This document shows positions 1-5,635 of a DNA stretch of 6,587 nucleotides, in pieces. The translations under genes were made by a program, and so were the position numbers. The stretch's first letter is position 1. Every line of letters starts with the position of its first letter. The DNA is from Caldifarciminota bacterium (GTDB taxonomy: Bacteria > Hydrothermota > Tepidihabitantia > Tepidihabitantales > Tepidihabitantaceae): positions 1 to 6,587 of the forward strand of contig JAFGRF010000006.1 in the NCBI GenBank assembly GCA_016935295.1, written 5' to 3'. The notes under the pieces were generated by a model. It was not told where the DNA came from. It saw only the letters and a program-made list of their open reading frames with translations, and did no database searches.

Positions 1-1196
1 CGCGGGCAATCAACGGCCTTGGTGTCATCCTGCACACCGGGCTCGGTCGAGCGCCTTTGTCCAAGGCCGCGCAGGATGCGCTCGCTGACGTGGGTGAGCA
101 CTTCTCCTGTCTTGAAATCGATATCGAGACCGGCCGGCGCGGCAACCGCTACCGGCACATCGAGCCCCTGCTGTGTGAGCTGACCGGAGCCGAAGCGGCA
201 ATGGTCGTGAATAACAACTGCGCAGCCACGATGCTCATTCTCTCGGGGTTGGCCAAAGGCAAAGAAGTGATTGTGTCGCGCGGCCAGCTCATAGAAATCG
301 GCGGCGCGTTCCGGATTCCCGACGTGATGATGCAGAGCGGCTGCAGAATGGTCGAAGTCGGGACTACCAACCGGACTCACCTGCGGGACTACAAGAACGC
401 CATCACGCCGGAGACAGCGCTCCTGCTGCGGGTCCATACCTCCAACTACAGGATTACAGGGTTCACCAAGGAGGTGGGCCTCGACGAACTGGTCGGGCTC
501 GCGCGCGAGGCGGGTGTCCCGATGATGGACGACCTCGGTTCCGGCGCGCTTGTGGACCTGTCCAAGTACGGGCTGCCCAAGGAACCGTTGGTGCAGGATT
601 CGGTCAAGGCCGGGGCGGACGCCATCTGCTTCTCCGGGGACAAGCTGATCTCGGCGTCACAGGCGGGCATCATCGTCGGGAAGAAGAAGCACATCGACCT
701 CCTGAAGAAGCACCCGCTCACCCGCGCCATGCGCTGCGGCAAGCTCACCTACGCCGTGCTGGAGCGGACCCTTGAGCTATTCCTCGATGAAGAGCGGGTG
801 ATCAAGGAACACGCGTTGTTCCAGCTACTCCTCAAGTCGCCGGAACAAATGCAGACCGAGGCCGAGGAACTCGTGCGCGAAGTCACGGCGAAAACGGGGA
901 CTGTACCGCGCGCTGAGCGCTCCGAGGGACTGTCCCCAGTTTTCGCCCAGTTCACCGTCAAACCCGCCCTCTCCGAAATCGGCGGCGGGTCGCTTGCGAC
1001 CGAGAGCCTTGAATCACGCGTGGTCGCAATCCGACCGCAGACCATGCACGTGGACGAGCTCGCCCGCCGTATGCGCCTGAACCGGCCGCCGGTCTTCGGC
1101 CGGGTCGAGAAGGGCGAGTACGTGCTCGACTTCCGCACCATCCGCCGCGACGAAATCCCCATCATCGTCGCTGCGCTCCTTTCCGCTTTCCAGTAG
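1..1196 (+). CDS. selA: L-seryl-tRNA(Sec) selenium transferase (SelA), 5'-truncated by window edge
   Basis: SelA is a PLP enzyme that converts Ser-tRNA(Sec) to Sec-tRNA(Sec) with selenophosphate. The frame (first full codon at 3) is open to the left edge and begins AINGLGVILHTGLGRAPLS, matching the family's INATGxVLHTNLGRAxLS; about 397 residues are visible and the N-terminal tRNA-binding domain is outside. The TTG at 57 lies inside this conserved block and is not the start. Other family blocks: VGTTNRTHLxDY (about 357-393), VHTSNY, DLGSG (532-546), YGLPKEP, and SGDK with the PLP lysine at 642-644. HPLTRAMR (712-735) keeps two arginines spaced as in the phosphate-binding pair of characterised SelA. 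Oddities: GGPQ after the lysine is replaced by SASQ (651-662), and residues encoded by about 887-947 look inserted. The gene ends in tandem TAG stops (1194-1199). selB is not the next gene. Identity is sure; selenium activity is inferred. Confidence 0.93.
   Translation, partial: RAINGLGVILHTGLGRAPLSKAAQDALADVGEHFSCLEIDIETGRRGNRYRHIEPLLCELTGAEAAMVVNNNCAATMLILSGLAKGKEVIVSRGQLIEIGGAFRIPDVMMQSGCRMVEVGTTNRTHLRDYKNAITPETALLLRVHTSNYRITGFTKEVGLDELVGLAREAGVPMMDDLGSGALVDLSKYGLPKEPLVQDSVKAGADAICFSGDKLISASQAGIIVGKKKHIDLLKKHPLTRAMRCGKLTYAVLERTLELFLDEERVIKEHALFQLLLKSPEQMQTEAEELVREVTAKTGTVPRAERSEGLSPVFAQFTVKPALSEIGGGSLATESLESRVVAIRPQTMHVDELARRMRLNRPPVFGRVEKGEYVLDFRTIRRDEIPIIVAALLSAFQ
887..947. repeat. Palindromic element embedded in frame in selA
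   Basis: The left arm GGCGAAAACGGGGAC (887-901) pairs base for base with the right arm GTCCCCAGTTTTCGCC (932-947), apart from one unpaired A at 938. This gives 15 bp of stem around a 30-nt loop. The loop has its own small dyad, GCGC-TGA-GCGC (910-920). GGGACTGT also occurs as a direct repeat at 897-904 and 926-933. The selA frame runs through without a stop, encoding about AKTGTVPRAERSEGLSPVFA. Homologous SelA proteins, from memory, pass almost directly from the preceding helix (AEELVREV) to the S-x-IGGGSL strand, so these residues look like an insertion. The architecture resembles REP/MITE-type palindromes, or the Rickettsia palindromic elements that insert in frame. The inverted repeat is directly seen; its mobile nature is inferred, since only one copy lies in this window. 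Confidence 0.7.
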
Positions 1197-1218
1197 TAGC
1201 CTTCCGCCTCGCATCGCA

Positions 1219-1247
1219 TTGACTGATCCGGAGTGACGCGCTAGCAT
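1219..1247 (+). promoter_or_regulatory. Sigma70-type promoter for the saccharopine dehydrogenase-family gene
   Basis: A -35 box TTGACT (1219-1224, 5/6 to consensus) and a -10 box TAGCAT (1242-1247, 4/6) are separated by exactly 17 bp in the selA to 1281 gap. Transcription would start near 1254, giving a leader of roughly 27 nt that contains the AAGGA ribosome-binding site at 1271-1275. A short dyad CTCG-ATA-CGAG (1251-1261) overlaps the predicted start site and could be an operator or chance. Prediction by sequence only. Confidence 0.55.
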
Positions 1248-1280
1248 TTCCTCGATACGAGTGTCTTCGAAAGGAAACAT

Positions 1281-2426
1281 ATGAGATTCCTGGCAATCGG
1301 TGCAGGAATGCAGGCTCGGGCCGTCGCCTATGACCTTGTCAGACAGCGGGACGTTCGCGAGGTGACAGTGACCGACCTGGACCCGGCCAGACTGCGGCAT
1401 CTGAAGCGGGCGCTGGGCAGTCGGAAGGTCCGGACGGTTGTTGCAGACGCCGCGGACCGACATCGGATGACCGAGATGATGAGGCGATGCGACGTGGCTG
1501 TGAGCTGTGTTCCCTACTTCTTCAACCTCGGGCTGGCGCGGGCCGCGATCGCATCGCGTACGCATTTCTGCGACCTGGGCGGGAACAACGACGTGGTGCG
1601 CGCGGAGCTTGCCCTCAGCCCGCAGGCAAAGAAGGCAGGCGTGACCGTTGTCCCCGACTGCGGTCTCGCGCCCGGGATGGTGGGTATCCTGGCTGCGGAT
1701 GGGTTCTCGCGACTCGACCGGACCAACGAAATCCGTATCCGCGTCGGTGGGCTGCCGCGCAGGCCGAAGCCGCCGTTCAAGTACGCCCTGGTCTTCTCGG
1801 CCCACGGACTCATCAATGAGTACGCCGAGCCGTGCCTGGTGCTCGCCAACGGCCGTCCCGAGTGGCGCGAACCGCTGGAGGATATGGAATGGCTGCAGTT
1901 TCCCAGGCCGTACGGCAATCTCGAAGCGTTCAACACATCCGGCGGTTCGTCAACCCTGCCCGAGTCGTTCCGCGGCCGGGTGAAGAAGCTGGACTACAAG
2001 ACCGTCCGCTACATGGGGCACTGTACGCAGATGAGGGTGCTGCGCGACCTGGGTTTCATGTCGCTGCAACCGGAGCTCGTCGCCGGCAAGCGCGTTGTCC
2101 CTCGTCAATTCCTGGCTCAGCGGCTGGAAGCCGTGCTGCCGCGGGACACCTATGACGTAGTCCTCCTGCGTATCTACGTACGAGGAGCAAAACGGGCATG
2201 CGGCACGACCATCAAGTACGAGATGACAGGCCGCGGCGACAGTAAGTCCGGGTTGACGGCGATGATGCGCGCGACCGGTTTTTCGGCGGCCATCGTCGCC
2301 TTGATGCTCGGGCGCGGGCAGGTCGAATGCACGGGTGCATTCACCGGCGAGAACTGCATTCCCACGACCGAGTTCATCCGCGAGCTGCGCCAGCGAGGTC
2401 TGCACCTGCGCATCCACATCTACTGA
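1281..2426 (+). CDS. Saccharopine dehydrogenase / L-lysine dehydrogenase-family oxidoreductase
   Basis: A 381-residue, apparently soluble NAD(P)-dependent enzyme. The Rossmann domain starts at once with AIGAGMQARAVAYDL: glycines at residues 7 and 9, and alanine at 12 where the third glycine of GxGxxG often stands. Asp32 at the end of beta-2 favours NAD(H) over NADP(H). Later family blocks include CDLGGNND (97-104), VVPDCGLAPGM (123-133), PPFKYALVFSAHGLINEY (164-181), NTSGGSSTLPESF (218-230) and TVRYMGHCTQM (241-251). These fit the Sacchrp_dh_NADP plus C-terminal domain layout of short bacterial lysine or saccharopine dehydrogenases, not the longer fused eukaryotic enzymes. The ATG has AAGGA five bases upstream, and a promoter is predicted at 1219-1247. 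Neighbours give no pathway clue: no other lysine gene is present, so the substrate (saccharopine, lysine or another amino acid) is unresolved. Family confident; reaction not. Confidence 0.88.
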   Translation: MRFLAIGAGMQARAVAYDLVRQRDVREVTVTDLDPARLRHLKRALGSRKVRTVVADAADRHRMTEMMRRCDVAVSCVPYFFNLGLARAAIASRTHFCDLGGNNDVVRAELALSPQAKKAGVTVVPDCGLAPGMVGILAADGFSRLDRTNEIRIRVGGLPRRPKPPFKYALVFSAHGLINEYAEPCLVLANGRPEWREPLEDMEWLQFPRPYGNLEAFNTSGGSSTLPESFRGRVKKLDYKTVRYMGHCTQMRVLRDLGFMSLQPELVAGKRVVPRQFLAQRLEAVLPRDTYDVVLLRIYVRGAKRACGTTIKYEMTGRGDSKSGLTAMMRATGFSAAIVALMLGRGQVECTGAFTGENCIPTTEFIRELRQRGLHLRIHIY

Positions 2427-2494
2427 CCGACCGAATCACCACGCCAGCGCTCACCTCTGAGAGGAGGGAGAGGGCGTCGCGGGGGCGAGGATTT

Positions 2495-2512
2495 CGCCGG
2501 ACCGATTCGGCG
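2495..2512. other. Stem-loop between the dehydrogenase gene and the DUF2007 gene
   Basis: CGCCGGA pairs with TTCGGCG (7 bp with one G-U) around the loop CCGA. It ends four bases before the predicted -35 box at 2516. Only a short GGTTT follows, so it is a poor intrinsic terminator by the usual stem-plus-U-tract rule. It might weakly terminate the 1281-2426 transcript or serve as a regulator site by the promoter. The remainder of 2427-2494 shows only a small CCTCT-G-AGAGG dyad and a purine-rich run. Confidence 0.3.
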
Positions 2513-2515
2513 GGT

Positions 2516-2544
2516 TTGACTGTCGTCGGGATACGGCTTATACT
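2516..2544 (+). promoter_or_regulatory. Strong sigma70-type promoter for the DUF2007 gene
   Basis: TTGACT (2516-2521, 5/6) and TATACT (2539-2544, 5/6) are spaced by 17 bp, the best promoter match I see in the window. Transcription would begin around 2550-2552, only two to four bases before the GTG at 2554, leaving no room for a Shine-Dalgarno. No purine-rich ribosome-binding site is seen just upstream of that GTG. The coincidence of promoter and start codon points to a leaderless or nearly leaderless message. Confidence 0.65.
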
Positions 2545-2553
2545 GTTGACTCC

Positions 2554-2802
2554 GTGGCAATTAAGTCTGTCTACCGGCCCGCCGATGAGTTGATGGCGAA
2601 CGCGGTCCGGGACCTGTTCGAGGAGAACGGAATCCCGGCGATGATACGTTCGTTCCAGATTCCGGCCTATGACGGACTGGCGCGCATGATGCGTCCGGTC
2701 TGGGGCGAAGTGCTGGTGGAGGAGGAGAATCTGGCTCGTGCCAGGGAGCTCCTCGACGCTTTTCTCGCCACGGATGCCGGCGACGCCGGCAAGCAGGAGT
2801 AG
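2554..2802 (+). CDS. Small DUF2007-type protein (putative signal-transducing protein)
   Basis: An 82-residue protein starting at GTG. It reads IKSVYRPADELMANAVRDLFEEN, then GIPAMIRSF, then WGEVLVEEENLARARELLDAFL. This order (strand with Tyr, helix covering source/layer choice, GIPA strand, a variable loop, then a V-x-V strand before an acidic ERARELL-like helix) is the DUF2007 beta-alpha-beta pattern resembling small PII/ACT-like folds. No signal peptide, membrane segment or metal site is evident. No molecular function is established for the family. GTG 2554 is the first start in its open frame; ATG 2593 would delete the first strand and has no better ribosome-binding site. The last residues (ATDAGDAGKQE) look disordered. 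It is probably its own transcription unit ahead of ppdK, 91 nt away, although readthrough into ppdK is possible. Gene confident; family assignment from pattern memory. Confidence 0.75.
   Translation: MAIKSVYRPADELMANAVRDLFEENGIPAMIRSFQIPAYDGLARMMRPVWGEVLVEEENLARARELLDAFLATDAGDAGKQE
2775..2791. other. Perfect GC-rich hairpin at the 3' end of the DUF2007 gene
   Basis: TGCCGGC and GCCGGCA form a perfect 7-bp stem with a GAC loop, ending eight bases before the TAG at 2800. A second GC dyad follows at 2815-2827 (GCGGC-CGG-GCCGC). Neither is followed by a T-run, so they may be weak or factor-assisted terminators, mRNA-stabilising 3' structures, or a by-product of GC-rich coding. Their tandem position between the small gene and ppdK favours a partial transcription boundary. 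Confidence 0.35.
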
Positions 2803-2850
2803 CCCACCGTTGCGGCGGCCGGGCCGCGCAGACGGAATTACGACTGACTA

Positions 2851-2863
2851 TTTGATGTTTGAT
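2851..2863. repeat. TTTGAT direct repeat in the AT-rich ppdK upstream region
   Basis: TTTGAT occurs at 2851-2856 and again at 2858-2863, separated by one base (7-bp period). It sits in the only clearly AT-rich patch (about 2836-2866) of the gap upstream of ppdK. It may mark a promoter or regulator-binding area. The best -35/-10 pair I can draw here, TTACGA with GATTAG at 17 bp, is only 3/6 in each box, so no promoter is called. Confidence 0.25.
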
Positions 2864-2868
2864 TAGCA

Positions 2869-2893
2869 GCGACCGCAGAATGGAGTCTGTCGC
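2869..2893 (+). promoter_or_regulatory. ppdK ribosome-binding site in a possible hairpin loop
   Basis: The Shine-Dalgarno GGAG (2882-2885) is eight bases before ATG 2894, a normal spacing. GCGA (2869-2872) can pair with TCGC (2890-2893), and CAGA (2876-2879) with TCTG (2886-2889). This makes an 8-bp stem with a CCG bulge and leaves ATGGAG as the loop, so the Shine-Dalgarno is displayed in the loop directly next to the start codon. The pairing is visible in the sequence; a regulatory role is speculative. Confidence 0.35.
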
Positions 2894-5632
2894 ATGAAAT
2901 CGGTTTATCGTTTCGGCAGCGGCCGGGCCGACGGCTCGGCGCAGATGAAGGATTTGCTCGGCGGCAAGGGCGCGAACCTGGCAGAGATGGTTAATCTCGG
3001 GCTGCCGGTTCCGGCCGGGTTCACGATTTCCACCACGGTCTGTGTCCACTACATGAAGAACGGCGACTATCCGGCGGACCTCGCCGGCGAGGTGAAGTCG
3101 AGCCTCGAGCACATCGAGCAGCAGGCGGGGCGGAAGTTCGGCGACCCCAAAGCGCCGCTGCTCTTGTCGTGTCGTTCGGGCGCGCGGGCGTCGATGCCCG
3201 GGATGATGGAGACCGTGCTGAACATCGGGCTCTGCGAGCGCACCCTGCCCGGGCTCGCGGCGATGACCGGAGACGAGCGGTTCGCCTACGACGCCTATCG
3301 CCGGCTGCTGACGATGTACGCCGACGTCGTGATGGAGAAGGCCGAGGGCATCGAGCCGAAGGACGGCCAGGGCATCCGCGCCCGGCTCGAGGTATTGATG
3401 CGGGAGTTGAAGGAACGGACCGGGCACTCGAGCGACGCGGACCTGACCGCCGCCGACCTGAAGGGGTTGTGCGCCGCGTACAAGGCGCGCATCGCCGAGA
3501 CGTTCGGCAAGCCTTTCCCCGAGGACCCTCAGGAACAGCTCTGGGGCAGCATCCGCGCCGTATTCCGGAGCTGGAACGGCAAGCGGGCAGTGGCCTATCG
3601 GCGTATCGAGAACCTGCCCGACGAATGGGGGACGGCGGTGAACGTGCAGGCGATGGTGTTCGGCAACATGGGCGACACTTCGGCGACCGGCGTGGCGTTC
3701 ACGCGGAACCCGGCCACCGGCGACGCGCGGTTCTACGGCGAGTGGTTGCGTAACGCTCAGGGCGAGGATGTGGTGGCCGGTATCCGCACGCCCAACCCGC
3801 TGAACGCGGCGAGCCGCAACGTGCGCAACGAGGCGATGGAGAGCCTCGAGACGGCGATGCCTGGGCTCTACGCGGAGCTCGACCGTTACCGCGGCATCCT
3901 GGAGAAGCATTTCCGCGACATGCAGGACCTTGAGTTCACCATCGAGAACGGCAAGCTGTACATGCTGCAGACCCGGACCGGCAAGCGTACCGGCGTGGCG
4001 GCGCTGAACATCGCGATGGACATGCTCGGCGAAGGACTCATCGACGAGCGGACCGTCCTGCTGCGGGTGCAGCCGTCCCAGCTCGACGAGCTGCTCCATC
4101 CGATACTCGACCCGGCGGCTGAGAGGGATGCGTCGTTGCTGGGCGAGGGCCTGCCGGCGGGTCCGGGCGGCGCGACCGGCCGCGTGGTCTTTACGGCGGC
4201 CGACGCGATTGCCTGGTCGCGGCGCGAGAAGGCGGACCCGGTTATCCTCGTGCGCGAGGAAACCTCGCCCGAGGACATCGACGGGATGCGTTCCGCGGCC
4301 GGCATCCTGACCGCGCGCGGCGGGATGACCTCCCACGCTGCGCTGGTGGCGCGTGGCTGGGGCAAGTGCTGTATCGTCGGCGCCAAAGACACGAAGGTCG
4401 ACGCGGCGGCAAAGAAGCTCACAATCCACGGCAGTGTCTTCGCCGAGGGCGACTGGCTGACACTCAACGGGACCAGGGGCAGGGTCTATGCGGGCAAGGT
4501 GGCGATGATGGACGCGACCGAGCAGCCGCGGTTCCAGCAGTTCATGGACCTGGCCGACAAGTACCGCAAGATGGTCGTCCGCACGAACGCCGAAACGCCG
4601 GGCGACGCGGCGCTGGCGCGGCGGCTGGGCGCGGGCGGCATCGGGCTGTTCCGCACCGAGCACATGTTCTACGGCAAGGGCAGCGACGTACCGCTCTTCC
4701 TGCTGCGCAAGATGATTCTGTCGCGGACCACGAAAGAGCGGCGGGCCGCGCTCGACGAGCTGTTCGTCCACGTCAAGGCCGTGGTCAAGGGCACGCTCGA
4801 GGCGATGGACGGGCTGCCCGTGACCATCCGGCTGCTCGACCCGCCCCTGCATGAGTTCGTGCCAAAGGCAGCGGACAAGCAGGCGGCGCTGGCCAAGTCG
4901 CTGGGCGTGACGGTCGAGGACGTGCGCAAGCGCGGCGAGGACCTGCACGAGTCGAACCCGATGATGGGCCACCGCGGCGTCCGTCTCGGCATCACCTATC
5001 CCGAGGTGACCGAGATGCAGGCAAGGGCAATATTCGAGGCCGCGGCCGAGTTGCTGGCCGCGAAGAAACAGCCTGTGCCGGAGATAATGGTGCCGGTGAC
5101 CTGTGAAGTCAAAGAACTCGAACACCAGAACGCCATCATCGCGCGGGTGCACGGGGAGGTCTGCCGGAAGGCCGGTCTGTCTAAGATACCGCACATGGTC
5201 GGCACAATGATCGAGATACCGCGCGCGGCCCTGCTGGCCGACGAGATGGCGCGCGCGGCCGAGTTCTTCTCGTTCGGAACCAACGACCTGACCCAGATGA
5301 CCTTCGGTTTCAGCCGCGACGACGCGGCCGCGTTCCTGCCCGAGTACCTGGGGAAACGGCTGCTGAAGGCCGACCCGTTCCAGACCATCGACCAGACTTC
5401 CGTCGGCAAGCTCATCGAGATGGCGGTCAAGCGGGGCCGCGCGACCCGGCCCGATCTTGAGGTCGGCATCTGCGGGGAGCACGGCGGGGACCCGGAATCG
5501 GTGAAGTTCTGCTATCGTGTCGGGATGGACTACGTGAGTTGCTCTCCCTTCCGCGTGCCGATTGCGCGACTGGCAGCGGCCCAGGCCGCCATCGAGGACG
5601 AGGCGGACTCCAGCATAGAGAAACGGAGCTAG
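2894..5632 (+). CDS. ppdK: Pyruvate, phosphate dikinase (PPDK)
   Basis: Cytoplasmic enzyme interconverting pyruvate + ATP + Pi and PEP + AMP + PPi. At 912 residues it is somewhat longer than the roughly 874 of the Clostridium symbiosum enzyme. The N-terminal ATP-grasp domain has GGKGAN (23-28), SCRSGARASMPGM (92-104; Cys93 where Val is usual), GTAVNVQAMVFGNMG (246-260), YGEWLRNAQGEDVVAGIRTP (281-300) and LQTR (358-361). The swivelling phosphohistidine domain has GGMTSHAA (476-483) with catalytic His481; Thr479 is at the position phosphorylated by PPDK regulatory proteins elsewhere. The C-terminal PEP/pyruvate barrel has FRTEH (Arg587), TIRLLDPPLHEF (Arg646), MIEIPRAA (Glu774), FGTNDLTQ (Asn797) and CGEHGG (Cys860). 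These match known C. symbiosum catalytic residues at a nearly constant offset (+26, then +29), so the enzyme should be active. The GGAG ribosome-binding site supports ATG 2894. pckA follows after 3 nt. Confidence 0.98.
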   Translation: MKSVYRFGSGRADGSAQMKDLLGGKGANLAEMVNLGLPVPAGFTISTTVCVHYMKNGDYPADLAGEVKSSLEHIEQQAGRKFGDPKAPLLLSCRSGARASMPGMMETVLNIGLCERTLPGLAAMTGDERFAYDAYRRLLTMYADVVMEKAEGIEPKDGQGIRARLEVLMRELKERTGHSSDADLTAADLKGLCAAYKARIAETFGKPFPEDPQEQLWGSIRAVFRSWNGKRAVAYRRIENLPDEWGTAVNVQAMVFGNMGDTSATGVAFTRNPATGDARFYGEWLRNAQGEDVVAGIRTPNPLNAASRNVRNEAMESLETAMPGLYAELDRYRGILEKHFRDMQDLEFTIENGKLYMLQTRTGKRTGVAALNIAMDMLGEGLIDERTVLLRVQPSQLDELLHPILDPAAERDASLLGEGLPAGPGGATGRVVFTAADAIAWSRREKADPVILVREETSPEDIDGMRSAAGILTARGGMTSHAALVARGWGKCCIVGAKDTKVDAAAKKLTIHGSVFAEGDWLTLNGTRGRVYAGKVAMMDATEQPRFQQFMDLADKYRKMVVRTNAETPGDAALARRLGAGGIGLFRTEHMFYGKGSDVPLFLLRKMILSRTTKERRAALDELFVHVKAVVKGTLEAMDGLPVTIRLLDPPLHEFVPKAADKQAALAKSLGVTVEDVRKRGEDLHESNPMMGHRGVRLGITYPEVTEMQARAIFEAAAELLAAKKQPVPEIMVPVTCEVKELEHQNAIIARVHGEVCRKAGLSKIPHMVGTMIEIPRAALLADEMARAAEFFSFGTNDLTQMTFGFSRDDAAAFLPEYLGKRLLKADPFQTIDQTSVGKLIEMAVKRGRATRPDLEVGICGEHGGDPESVKFCYRVGMDYVSCSPFRVPIARLAAAQAAIEDEADSSIEKRS
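5624..5628 (+). promoter_or_regulatory. pckA ribosome-binding site inside the end of ppdK
   Basis: CGGAG lies within the last codons of ppdK, seven bases before ATG 5636, while the ppdK TAG occupies 5630-5632. The ribosome-binding site is therefore translated as part of ppdK, and termination occurs between it and the next start. This layout is typical of translational coupling and indicates co-transcription of the two genes. Confidence 0.75.
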
Positions 5633-5635
5633 AAG

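Noticed and set aside
57..59. TTG as the start codon of selA
   Set aside because: The frame is open to the left edge and the upstream codons encode the conserved SelA block around HTGLGR. TTG 57 is an internal Leu codon.
1251..1261. CTCG-ATA-CGAG as a terminator or riboswitch of the 1281 gene
   Set aside because: A 4-bp stem with no T-run in a leader of about 27 nt is too short for a riboswitch and too weak for a terminator. At most it is an operator-like dyad.
1014..1805. A 263-codon - strand open frame across the selA end and the dehydrogenase start
   Set aside because: It runs antisense through two well-supported genes and their promoter, has no family-like motif, and has low-complexity, GC-driven composition.
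2554..2923. Shared KSVYR at the N-termini of the DUF2007 protein and PPDK
   Set aside because: The codons differ, the similarity ends after five residues, and the folds are unrelated, so this is coincidence rather than duplication.
2561..5482. A 973-codon open frame on the - strand opposite ppdK and the DUF2007 gene
   Set aside because: Its translation is dominated by Arg, His, Leu, Pro and Ala with no recognisable motif, and it mirrors a gene with a complete PPDK catalytic set. Long antisense frames are expected in GC-rich coding DNA.
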